A stretch of 64,000 bases of DNA from NCBI GenBank assembly GCA_017893485.1, contig JACEHZ010000589.1:434001-498000 (forward strand). Direction: 5' to 3'. The translations under genes were made by a program, and so were the position numbers. Below are positions 22,590-32,908 of the stretch, in pieces; within the stretch, counting starts at the first letter, position 1; each line of letters begins with the position of its first letter. The notes under the pieces were generated by a model. That model saw only the letters and a program-made list of their open reading frames with translations. It was not told the origin of the DNA and ran no database searches. The DNA comes from Hemerocallis citrina. Its lineage: Eukaryota; Streptophyta; Magnoliopsida; Asparagales; Asphodelaceae.

Positions 22590-23511
22590 ATGAATAAATA
22601 TGAGTATCATCGAACCAATGGAGCGGGTTATATCGTAAGTATGATTCCCGAATGTAGAGCACTTTCTATTATAATCTATTTTCGACCTAATATTTTAATC
22701 TAATAAATCTTAACTTTGGTAGGGAAGAGGATTGGAAAATACAGACAACAATTGCTTCCTCAATGCAATACTGCAGTGCCTAACCCACACTGTTCCATTA
22801 GTAAAGACTCTCGGTTCATCTGTTCACTCGTCTATGTGTACGCGTACACGTAAACAGGAATATGGGAAATTTACAGGAGATGACGAGGAATTTTGCCCCT
22901 TTTGTACGTTGTCTTTCCATGTTAATCATTGCATACTTTCATCAGGAGAAAACCCCTTTCCACCGATAAGTTTTGTGACTAACCTACCCAGTATCCTTCT
23001 CAGTCAATATAGTATCATTGATTTAATTAATTTTCAAGTATTATTTATTATAATTGTTGTTTATCTAAATTGCTAAGTTAGTATTACTTCAAACTAGTAA
23101 TCTACACGTGCAATGACTTCTAATATTATTACTTTTTAATGTAGTCTGACATCGAACCTGACACATTTTTTTATCAATCCTAAATTCTTACCATACTCTT
23201 TACAAAGTATATATCCTTAGTGATACTAATTTTTATTTTAAATGAGTGTCATTTTTGTAAATAATTATGTCGTAAATAAATTTGAACTTTGAGGGTATTG
23301 TGGTAACTAACAACATTTGAGAATATTGATGGTTAATATAAATCCCACTTTAAAATGAGTGATTGAGATTAGATGGTTGATTGTCACAAATTACACAACC
23401 CAAAGTATAGTATTAGAGATATATTCGTTTATATAAATTCTTATTTCCAGCTTTCTTTTATATTTAGTTAAACTTTAATCCAAATGTCAATGCACACATT
23501 AATCTTGATTT

Positions 23512-23569
<58 letters not shown>

Positions 23570-26500
23570 ATGATTTTCTTGTAAGGCAAAAAAGTCTATA
23601 CATTTCTTATGATGTTTATCAATAAATCTAATGAATTCTTTAAGCATTATAATTTATAAATTTCCTTCTGTGTGCAAACATGTTTCATGGTTTGATACAA
23701 TATTATCAACTTGTAATAGAATAATTAATTTTTTTAAATAATGGAAGCCATCCTTGTAATTTTTTTTAAACAGTACAAATTTGAAAAGCTTTCCATGAAA
23801 ACCAACTTATAATCTTTCGGAATAATGTATTCAAAACAACTGAGGCCTACAAGAAGATGCAAAAAACACAATGTTTATGATTACGTACCCTTCTATTTTT
23901 TCTCAAAAGGGAGACCAAAGATTTAAGCATTTTTTTCTTAGCGAATGAATACCTGAATAGGCTGACTTCTTAGATAAGTTATCTAAATTAACTGTTACTC
24001 TTACGTGCAAGAAACACTAAAAAGTGAGACCCTTAACTAACAAATTACAGAGATCTCCTCAAATTTTATACCAGGCCAACAAGAGGATGCACATGAATTC
24101 TTGTGTTGCTTTTTGGATAAACTTCATCAATCCTATCTCTTCCCTGACCCGAATACACCTGCATCATTTGAACTGGACAGCCCTATTAAGCATATTTTTG
24201 GAGGGCGTACTAGGAGTCAGGTATATACATATATGCATATCATGTTGGGTTAAACTCATGAAAGCCTTGAACGTTTGCTCCAAAAATATGGAACGTCTTC
24301 CATTAAATTATAGTCAATTTACCCTTGCCTTGGCTTTTACAAATCTTTCATTAAATGTCAATTGTGAAATGAAGGAAAATTTTGCGCATTTTCATCATTT
24401 AACTATTGGGTTTGACAAAAAAAATTGTAAAATATAATGGCCGGGGTAAAGTGAGTAGAATTCAACAGCGGCGGGTTTCTTGATTCTGGAAGCAAATGTT
24501 TTCATGCTTATATAATACTAACCCCCTTGTCTATTTCTACATATATAACTTCATTTACCTTAATTACAGGTTCGTTGCTGTCATTGCAGCCACATTACCA
24601 GAACATCGGAACCCATGATTGATCTTAGCTTAGAGATCGATGATCAAAATTGTTTCACTGTTAATGATGCACTTGAGTCTTTCACAAGAATGGAAAGGAT
24701 AGATGATCCAGAGAATAGGTTCTTCTGTGAAGGATGCAGAGAAAGTGTATCTGTTGATAAGCAAATCAAATTGATGGAAACCCCACCAGTTGTCATCCTC
24801 AATCTGAAGAGATTTAAAGTGATTGATGCTTCTCATTTCCTTAAGATTTGGAAGTTTGTAGAGTTTCCACTAGTGCTGGATATGAGGCCGTTCGTTGCTT
24901 CCCCCGAAGATGGAGTAAGTGTTTGTACCTCGTGACATAGAGTAAAAATTTGATCAAAAAATCTTTAATCAAGAGAATTTATTAGAACTTATATTGTGCC
25001 ACTGAAGTCATACAAGAATTCTTGAACTCAATTTTAAGGTAGTTCTTGGTTACCTAGAATAACATAACTAGTTAAAATTGTGAAACAGATTATATTCGTC
25101 AATAAATGCAAAATGATATGTATATGATGTTCGTTGTCAATTTATTTGTCTAAATATGTTTTATCACTTCTTTTCAATTTATTATTATGAAAATAGATTA
25201 TAATTAATAATTTCATTGGGTATCTTTCAGGATTGAATTTATACATAGAAACAGGTATAAGCACCAAGTATATATGGGGAAAACCAAGGTGGTAATCTGA
25301 TAAAATTTCGTGATATACTAATTATTAAAGAGGTACACAAACACATAATATTCATAATTAATGGTCAGAGCATCTGTAGTCGTTTGCTATATATCGATAA
25401 TATCGATATTTGGGTTAAAAAGCAGCTGCAGTCGTTTGCTATATATCGATATTATCGATAAATCGCTACAGTAGATTGCTATAAATGAGAATCGATATAG
25501 CATTTATCGATATCTGAGGGACGGCGTTCGAAGAGCCGTCCCACTAAAAAAATTATTATTATAAGCGTCGGACGGCACTTCAAGTGCCGTCCGTTTGAAA
25601 AAATTATATTTTAATCGGCAGAAGCCACATATCCCGGACGGCACATGAAGTGCCGTCCGTCGAGTTTTAATAAAAAAAAACATTCATGTGCTTAAGTGAG
25701 GTTTGTCAGTGTCAGTGCTAATTAATTAAGTGTGTCAGTGTGCTGAAGTATGCTTAATAGTGTGTCAGTGTGACATATGAGAAAGCAGTGTGCTTAAGTA
25801 TACTTAATTTTTGGGTCAATTAAGCAGTGTGTCGGACGGCACTTCATGTGCCGTCCTAGACACACGGCCGGGATTTTTTTTTTTTTTTTTTTTTAAACGG
25901 ACGGCACTTCATGTGCCGTCTGACGAATGGGACCCAAATTTTGCGGTTTTTTCTCCTCCGACGGAACATCAAGTGCCGTCGCTTAATATTATACTATTGA
26001 TTGCTATAAAATAGCTTTCGACGAGTGCAGCGAAATCGAAATTTCTATTTCTATTTATCCATATATGGATAATTTTACCATAAACGACTACAGATGCTCT
26101 CATAAGACTTATTTTTTCTATTTTTCTTAATACATAACAATTTTTACAGTGATCTGTTATTCCAATTAAACAGGAACGATTGCTCTAAAGAGCTTTGTAT
26201 GCATGTATTGTATGAGATAATGAATTATAGGAATTTGGTAGAAGTCTTGCAACACTTGATTTTTTTACCTACAGTGTAATACTATACCTGTATATAAGAA
26301 ATGTACTTTTATCATTATCTATATTTCTCTCATTATGTTTAATTAATTATTCTAATGTTTGTTACTAAATTTTCTCCCTGCTATTATTTGCATAATGATT
26401 ACTATAAAACTTCCATTTTATACTGGCTAGCAAACTGTATGCATTGATGAGTTATGAGTGAAACAAATCATTTCTTCTTCTTTTACTTACTGGGTATTTG

Positions 26501-27409
26501 AAACATTGTCTATCATTTCAATGTTTACCTTACTAGTATTATTTATCTCGTTTGAATTTTTCCAGATGGACTATAGCTATGATCTGTATGCTGTAGTGGA
26601 GCACAGTGGTCCACCCAATCATGGTCACTACTGTTCTTTTATCCGTACGGCTCCGACTTTGTGGCACCTGATAAACGACGGAAGAGTAATGTTTCACATC
26701 CTACATCTTAATTTACATATTTCAAATAGTCTAATAATTAATAGAAAACAAGTTGTTACAATGTTGTTTACTAATGAATGAAGGTGCTTCAAAGAACATG
26801 GCATTTCAATTGTAGAAAAATTATGATATCATTTGATTTAAGGGTAAAAACATTCACTTATTTGCAGATTTATCAATGTTCCCAAGAGGGAGTTCTGATT
26901 CGCAGTGCCTATATCCTCTTCTATATAAAGCGTGGTTCTTCGAGGTGGTTCGATATAGGAATGGAGAGGCTGTTTCCATTTCGATCATTACAACTATCAG
27001 ACAAAAGTATTGGGCAGAAATTGCAGGAAAAAAATGATCAAATGGTAGAAAACAGTGGAGAATCAAGTCATCAAAACCCTTGCAACACAAGTGATCATGG
27101 CAAGGCTATTGGTAAGTATATATAGTTTGAACAATTTTACGGAATTTGTAATAGATCAAGTATGTTATCAATATATTTTCTCATATATATTCAATAATAG
27201 ATGATGGCAAAAAGGAGAAGCACCCTGAAGAAGATGAGTCCCTTAACAGAGTGGAGGCTGGCCAAAATGATGAGGGTTCGATCACGTTGAAGAAGAGAAG
27301 AGTTGAGGGCAATGCTGAAACTGCTGACGCTTCTGATAATAGCAATGAGACCATGGATCAACCAGGCCATGTAGACCAAGACGAGCCAGTTCGAAATCAG
27401 AACGCATAA
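22590..27409 (+). CDS. ubiquitin-specific protease (peptidase C19, plant UBP family)
   Basis: Deubiquitinase that removes ubiquitin from protein substrates. Coding exons, all with GT-AG borders: 22590-22634, 22723-22990, 24051-24220, 24570-24914, 26566-26685, 26868-27111, 27201-27409. They sum to 1401 nt (466 aa) and all phases agree. The Cys box is [18 protein letters not shown] (catalytic Cys near residue 24, oxyanion Asn kept). Next come [19 protein letters not shown], a zinc-binding CCHC...CEGC pair, LNLKRFKV, and the His box [10 protein letters not shown] followed by WHLIND and AYILFY. The C-terminal ~90 residues are acidic and low in complexity. It looks functional. The motif set resembles Arabidopsis UBP20-UBP25-type proteins, but I cannot name the orthologue. 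Introns hold a Helitron and a MITE. The start was chosen as the first ATG after the acceptor, in frame with GAGYIGRGL. Confidence 0.9.
23094..23419 (-). mobile_element. short Helitron in UBP intron 2
   Basis: On the minus strand it begins TCTCTAATACTATACTTTGG (preceded by A) and ends GATTACTAG (followed by T), with TTGCACGTG near the 3' end. It is the same 5'-end family as 2678-2957. It sits in the sense intron between the Cys-box exon and the QQEDAHEF exon, away from both splice sites. Confidence 0.65.
23517..23567. repeat. (AT)n microsatellite in UBP intron 2
   Basis: About 25 AT units. Confidence 0.95.
25368..26099. mobile_element. MITE (PIF/Harbinger-like) in UBP intron 4
   Basis: Perfect 18-bp terminal inverted repeats (GAGCATCTGTAGTCGTTT) are flanked by a 3-bp duplication TCA (25365-25367 and 26100-26102). 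GAGCATC ends with a 3-bp duplication are typical of plant PIF/Harbinger MITEs. The left arm is partly reiterated (CTGTAGTCGTTTGCTATAT, then CTGCAGTCGTTTGCTATAT about 60 bp on) with ATCGAT-rich palindromes. The middle carries the six-palindrome array described separately. It has no coding capacity, lies wholly within the 1.65-kb intron 4 of the protease gene and would be transcribed with it. Confidence 0.85.
25518..25980. repeat. array of six GGACGGCAC...GTGCCGTCC palindromes
   Basis: Palindromes lie at 25518-25542, 25569-25593, 25635-25659, 25834-25856, 25900-25920 and 25960-25980. The second is perfect, with 12-bp arms (CGGACGGCACTT / AAGTGCCGTCCG) around one central base. The third, fourth and fifth have 8-10 bp arms with a 5-nt loop (TTCAT, ATGAA), the first keeps GGGACGGC/GCCGTCCC, and the last has one mismatch. 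Spacers of 26 to about 175 bp are AT-rich and unrelated to each other. Each unit would fold as a short hairpin in DNA or in the intron RNA. Confidence 0.9.
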
Positions 27410-27976
27410 GCAGATTACTCATCACTTTTTAACGATTGGGTGGCACTGAAATTCATGAAATGGTGTTATATAATTTCTCAGTGCACATCTAATGGTAAAA
27501 CAAGTGATTTGAAATGTAAGTCAGATCTTCTTGTAACTATTATATTTCTTACAATATACCATATTCCTTAATTTGTAATATTTTTGTGGCAAGAAATTAG
27601 CAACACCTGAATTTTCACCAGTAATGAATGCTTGTATAAGTCAACAGATTATTTTTGTGATTTGTACAGAAACATAAATTATATATGTTCAGTCCTGAAA
27701 GAACTTGAAAGCTTTTGATTCTACAATACAAGAAAAAACTAAGCTTACTGTTCTTTGTAAGCTTCTGATTGTCAATTATAAGAACCTAGCAGTAATAGTA
27801 TCTATTTATTCGGAGATAACATAATTTGTGATCGGATTATATCTGTATATTCTTTGTAATTTTTATCAAGTCTTCGTCAAAGTTTACTCAATTTGTCAAA
27901 CATATTTTTTGAATCTAGATTATCAAATCTCTTATATTATATAATGTCGTGAGTAGAGAGTTTTGACACTGCTAAT
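27410..27976. other. 3' UTR and downstream intergenic sequence of the UBP gene
   Basis: AT-rich. AATAAA-like polyadenylation signals are weak, and GTAATGAATG and TTTGTA-rich motifs lie within 250 bp of the stop. No further gene seen. Confidence 0.5.
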
Positions 27977-28826
27977 TAGTGGTGGACAACTATTATCGGG
28001 CCAATCCGAACCAATCCAATCCGAACCGACCGGTTTTTAACCGAACCAATTAGGGGTTTGGGTTGACCCGGTTCTTGATCTTCAATAACCAACTGGACCG
28101 GTTCGGATGTTGGATGGGGCTTTCAAATAACCAATGAAACCGAACCGACCGTACCTCTATGCATTAGTCCATAAAAAATCTAGTTCACCTTTAATTTCTT
28201 GAATATACAAACAGTCTTTTCTTATTTTATTGGAGTTACAAACAGCCTCCTTTAATTTTTTAGTACAAACCGAGCAGTTGTTCTACCTATGTTTTGATAA
28301 TCCATTATCATGTGTGTTATATGTTGAGAAATGCTTGATTTACATTGTGGCTCAGCTTAATAGAATCATAAAGTAGATGTAACATTTAGTAATTACTTTA
28401 ATCAAGTCAACTAGAAATTATTTTCTAAATCTTTTATATTGTACCTGAAATTAATTAACTATAGTTATTGATGTTCCTTTTATGAGAATAAACTAAGATT
28501 ACAGAAATATGTATGTGGAAAGGCAGTGTATTTCATTTAAACGTCATCATCTCAAACAATTAGTATGTTGTTCTTAAGTTTGATTGAAGTTGATCTTTTA
28601 AATTTCAACGAAATTGTAAATGATGTTGGAGGTGAAAAGTAGCACGCCAAACCGACCATCCAATTCAATTCAATCCAATCCGAGCTTAATCGACTTGGAT
28701 GGAAACCAATCCAAGTAAGACTCGGATTGGTTGAAGACGAGAAAATCAAAAAAATAATATTTTTTTTTTTGATCGGTGATGAATGATCCATATTAAATCG
28801 GATACCGACCGATGCCCCCACCCTGA
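27977..28826. mobile_element. non-autonomous hAT element with GGTTCGG-type subterminal repeats
   Basis: The ends are TAGTGGTGGACA at the left and TCAGGGTGGGGGCATCGG on the minus strand at the right, close to the common hAT terminus CAGNGGTGGGCA. The flanking 8-mers are CTGCTAAT (27969-27976) and CTGCCAAT (28827-28834), one mismatch. Both subterminal regions are rich in CCGAACC/CCAATCCGA motifs, as in many plant hATs. No transposase frame. It separates the protease gene from the small gene at 29062. Confidence 0.75.
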
Positions 28827-28880
28827 CTGCCAATTTCGTCAATCTAACAGTGAGAGCGTGTGGTATCTATGAACGAATCC

Positions 28881-28887
28881 TATAAAT
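28881..28887 (+). promoter_or_regulatory. TATA box of the small gene at 29062
   Basis: TATAAAT about 180 bp upstream of the ATG, at a plausible distance for a short 5' UTR. It lies 55 bp outside the hAT element. Confidence 0.5.
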
Positions 28888-29061
28888 CCGTTTCTACATA
28901 ATTTTTTGCATTGCACACCTGAATTTCCGCAAACAAAAATAAGGCCCACCACGGAATTCTGTCCATTTTTGACCACCTCATTGACCTCCCTTTTTTATCT
29001 ATCCATCTGAGTTTTACAACGGCTAATTGCTCAATCTCAATCAAGTCTTTAATCAAAGATC

Positions 29062-29430
29062 ATGAGCCTCTCTTGCCTTACCTGCCAGCCATCTCCTTCC
29101 CCTGGGAAGGATGTGTATCCCTATAGGGGTTCATCAGGCTGCTGCATGGGGCTAGACCGTTCCTGGTCGGGAGGCCTAACACCACCCCCTTGCTACAATT
29201 TGGCAAAGAGCCAATCGATAAGAGAGCAATCAGATCATGTCAATAGGAAGGGACACAGAAGGAGAGCCAGTGCCAGTAGTCCGCCAATAGACGCAAATGC
29301 TAGGGCCGCAGCTCTGGCGGCTTTGGCAGCAGCAGCAGCAGCTGAGCCACGACTTGTGCGCTGTGGGGGATTAAGGAGGGATTGGAGCTTTGAGGATCTA
29401 CCGAAACTGGTTGGTTCATCCCGGAATTAA
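29062..29430 (+). CDS. small plant-specific protein of unknown function (122 aa)
   Basis: The intact intronless frame starts MSLSCLTCQPSPSPG, just after AAAGATC. It contains CCMGLDRSWSGGLTPPP, a basic patch (RKGHRRRASAS), an alanine run (about residues 86-94) and a C-terminal LRRDWSFEDLPKLVG. The combination of an MSLxCLTCQ start, a WSGxLTPP block and a RRDWSFExL end matches a class of short uncharacterised proteins that I recall from several eudicots, so I take it as a real gene. No signal peptide or membrane segment is evident. A TATA box precedes it. The motifs look like short linear interaction or phosphorylation sites, but I assign no function. Confidence 0.7.
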   Translation: MSLSCLTCQPSPSPGKDVYPYRGSSGCCMGLDRSWSGGLTPPPCYNLAKSQSIREQSDHVNRKGHRRRASASSPPIDANARAAALAALAAAAAAEPRLVRCGGLRRDWSFEDLPKLVGSSRN

Positions 29431-30069
29431 AATGTAAATTCAATTATTCAAATTGATTCTGATATCATGGTTTTCGGCCTTCTTTTTCTTTCAGTCTTTT
29501 ACTTCCTAATGGGATCATGAAAATGTAAGCAATCAGAGGAATGGTTTCATTCTACAAGAAGTGTAATATGATTTATATGAAAGCTATTCTTCATATCAAA
29601 AGTGGGAGAGTTTTTGAACTTTATATTTGTTTTTTTTACTTTTTTTTATATTTATATCACATGCATGTATATAGATGAATCAGCACAATTTATCTTTTTT
29701 TTTTTTTTTTTTTTTGACTTTTTGACCTTTTTTAGAAGCTTTAATAGTTTCTTTTATCTTAAATTTGTTTTTAATTTTATTATTATTTTTTAATTTTTTT
29801 AAAGTAAATTAATGAGGAGCTGATGAACCAAAGAATACAAATTGTTTTACAAAAGTAAAATAAAATACTAATAAGATACTAGTATTTCTCCAAACATCTC
29901 AAACTATTCCTATTCATCCAAATCCTAGCACAGGTAACTGCACTACTTCAGATGGGACCTTTGCGCTTGATGATCAAGTTACCGATTATCCCCTTGTTTT
30001 TTTGTTTTTTAACAGGCCAAAGAAAGAGACCAATATGTTAGTATTTGTTGCCATAGATTTTGAGGTATT
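29431..30069. other. 3' flank of the small gene, no further gene seen
   Basis: T-rich intergenic sequence with several poly-T runs (for example about 29695-29715). Confidence 0.5.
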
Positions 30070-30159
30070 TTGCCAATAGTTATGTCATGAGAAATCAACA
30101 ATGAAAACAATTTATGTACTGAGTTAGAAAAATATAGGAAGAGTAAGAAAGATTTACAT

Positions 30160-30792
30160 ATGATATTTATAGATCTAAAAAAAATATATGATAAAGTCTC
30201 TAGAAACATAATATGGTGGGCGTTAAATAATAAAAGAATAATTATTCGGTATATTGAGTTAATTAAGAATATGTATGAAGGGCCAAAGACCTTAATCAAA
30301 ACAACTACAGGAGAGACCAGTGATTTTCCTGTTACAGCAGGTTTATACCAAGGTTCGGCTTTAAGCCCCTTCCTCTTTGCTTTGGTTATAGATGAATTGA
30401 CGCGAGGAATACAAGATGAGGTGCCTTGGTGTATGCTTTTTGCCAATGACATCGTCTTAGTTGATGAGACTAGAGCAGGAGTCAATGCTAAATTAGAATT
30501 GTGGAGAGAAACTTTGGAAGCTAGAGGCTTTAAAATAAGCAGAACTAAAATAGAGTATATGGAGTGTAATTTTAGTGATATTCGGAACACAACTGAGGAA
30601 GTAGTGAAGCTTGATGGCCAAGAGATACCTAAGAGAGACCGTTTCCGATATTTAGGCACGATTATTCAAAAAGATGGGGAGATTTGTGAAGATGTTACAC
30701 ATAGGATCCAAGTAGGGTGGCTTAAGTGGAGAAGTGCGAGTGGTGTTTTGTGTGAACAACGTATATCTTTGAAGTTGAAGAGAATTTTATAG
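30160..30792 (+). pseudogene. RTE reverse transcriptase fragment
   Basis: 210 open codons covering the RT palm (FIDLKKIYDKV to RFRYLGTII). The catalytic F-A-D-D motif reads FANDIVL; the first Asp codon is AAT (30445-30447). The frame ends where the duplicated copy begins. The downstream part (31159-31407) encodes the C-terminal RTE domain in a separate frame. Confidence 0.75.
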
Positions 30793-31240
30793 GACGGCTG
30801 TTAGACCAGCAATGATGTATGGAGCAGATGAGGTGTCTTGGTGTATACTTTTTGCCTATGACATCGTCTTAGTGGATGAGACTAGAGCAGAAATCAATGC
30901 TAAATTATAAATGTGGAGAGAAACTTTGGAAGCTAGAGGCTTTAGAATAAGCAGAACTAAAACATACTATATGGAGTATAATTTTAGTGATATTTGGAAC
31001 TCAAATAAAGAAGTAGTGAAGCTTGATGGTCAAGAGGTACCGAAGAGAGACCGTTTTTGATATTTATACTTGATTATACAAAGAGGTGGGGAGATTTGTG
31101 AAAATGTTATACATAGGATCCAAGCAGGTGGCTTAAGTGGAGAAGTGTTAGTGGCGTTATGTGTGACAAACATATACCTTTGAAGTTGAAGGAAAAATTT
31201 TATAAGACGGCTGTTAGACTATCAATGATGTATGTATCAG
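30413..31240 (+). repeat. tandem duplication inside the LINE (~413-bp period)
   Basis: Copy 1 (from GATGAGGTGCCTTGG near 30415) and copy 2 (from GATGAGGTGTCTTGG near 30828) run in parallel through GACATCGTCTTAGT, GAAACTTTGGAAGCTAGAGG, AAGCTTGATGG and GACGGCTGTTAGAC. They are about 90% identical by eye. Copy 2 has acquired stops. Confidence 0.85.
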
Positions 31241-32327
31241 AGTGTTGGGCAACAAAGAAACAATATGTCCAAAAAATGAGTATGATGAAGATCCTAAGAT
31301 GGATGTGTGGTAAAACCAGGAATGATAGAATTAGAAACGAGCATATACAAGACATGGTAAATGTTGCTCCTATGCAAGATAAATTAAGAGAGAATCGTCT
31401 CATGTAGTTTGGACATGTCACACGTACTAGTAGTACCCAATTAGAAAGGGTGATTTGATAAATATTGAGGGTAGATTTCGTGGTAGGGGAATACCTAAAC
31501 TTACTTGGGTGGAAACGGTGAGAAAAGATATGATAGCTTATGGCCTTACATAAGATATTGCGCTAAACCGAGCATAATGGAAAACCAGGATTCATGTAGC
31601 CGACCCCAACAAGTTGGGAAAAAGGATTTGTTGTTGTTGTTGCCAATAGTTATGTATTCGAGAATCATTACTTATCAACATTACTAGGTACCAAGAAAAA
31701 TGTAAATCACCATAGGGGGAATATGGTGATTCTGCGGAAATTAATAACTTAAAATAAATATTAATGTAAAATGATAGGGTTAGAGAAAGCAAACAGAACA
31801 ACGAGGCAAGACCTAGCGATATAAGTGGTTCGGCTCCCAAGTATACTCCACTACCCGTTACCTGTAACAGTTATGCACCGCAGACGTCCTACTATACACA
31901 AACCCCGTATAGTGAGTTCTCCGTATTCAGGCCAAGATTCCTATTACAGCCATAAACTTCTATTATTCCATAAACCCCATAAACCACCTCAATCCAAAGC
32001 GAAAAGAAAATAAAAAAGAAAGATCGACGGCTTGACTGAGAAAACAATGAAAGCACATTTCTCTCCTGATCTTTGGCAAAGTGATAAGTTCTAAAGTTTT
32101 AAAGTCAAAAGAGATAAAAATTAATAAGTAGATTCAGCTTTATTTAAAGAGCTTGAGATTATTCATTTTCATAAATGTAAAAAAAAAAATACCAAATACG
32201 AATTTGGGCAGGTTGCGATCGACTGCTATTTAGAGCAATGGACTGTCATTTTCTCCAGACCAAGGCCGAAAGGAAATGACAGTCAACTACCAATTTCAAC
32301 TGTAATTAAAGTCGACTGTCAAGTACA

Positions 32328-32872
32328 TGTAGGATAATGGCTCGATTCTGGTTCAGATTGTTTTGGAGTATCTGCAGCAAAAGAAAGTTACAGCATAAGT
32401 CGACTGATAGAAGGATCAGGCGACTGTCCAGAGAGTTTTCGAAGGCTAAAGATACAAGCAGCAGCAGAGGATCAGTCGACTGATCGGTCGACTGCCAGAT
32501 GGAGTGCCAGTCGACTGGTAAGTCAACCAGTCGACTGTCGACGAGATTTTGAACTAGATCAGGCCCAATTTGAAAAGGCCCAATAGTTTCCCTATAAATA
32601 CACTTGTTAGGGTTTTGTAATCTGAGACGAAAATTAGAGATCCCTATTTCGGTTTTGCAGCCGTCATTGATTGTAAGGGTTTGTTTTCGCCCATTGGTGA
32701 TAATTTGAAGAAGAAGAAACCCCAACCGCCCCGTGGATGTAGGCATGTATTTTGCCGAACCACATTAAATCTGTGTGTCCTTTTGTGTTGGTTTGTTTTG
32801 TGTTTTCTCGCTAGTTCTCTCTTTGTATTCCGCATTGATTCTTGTTGGTTTGATTCGTATTCGCGCACAACA
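32328..32872 (+). repeat. Copia-C 5' LTR
   Basis: 545 bp, TGTAGGATAATGG to CACAACA. GTCGAC hexamers lie at 32399, 32475, 32487, 32510, 32530 and 32537; a further site is changed to GTCAAC. Confidence 0.95.
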
Positions 32873-32908
32873 AGTGGTATCAGAGCTGTTGGTTCGACCT
32901 AGAGGGAG

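Larger units (their letters stand above)
30086..31639 (+). mobile_element. 5'-truncated RTE-type LINE with perfect target-site duplications
   Basis: The element is bounded by 16-bp direct repeats TTGCCAATAGTTATGT (30070-30085 and 31640-31655) and ends in a short TTG repeat, the usual RTE tail. It starts inside the RT domain (DLHMIFIDLKKIYDKV). It continues through QGSALSPFLFALV, the catalytic block (MLFANDIVLVDE) and the RTE C-terminus (SECWATKKQ, KMSMMKILRWMCG, DKLRENRLMWFGHV-like). A roughly 410-bp internal segment is tandemly duplicated. Stops and frameshifts make it inactive. Confidence 0.9.

Noticed and set aside
25811..26014. 67-codon frame inside the intronic MITE
   Set aside because: Runs through poly-T and the palindromes; no coding evidence.
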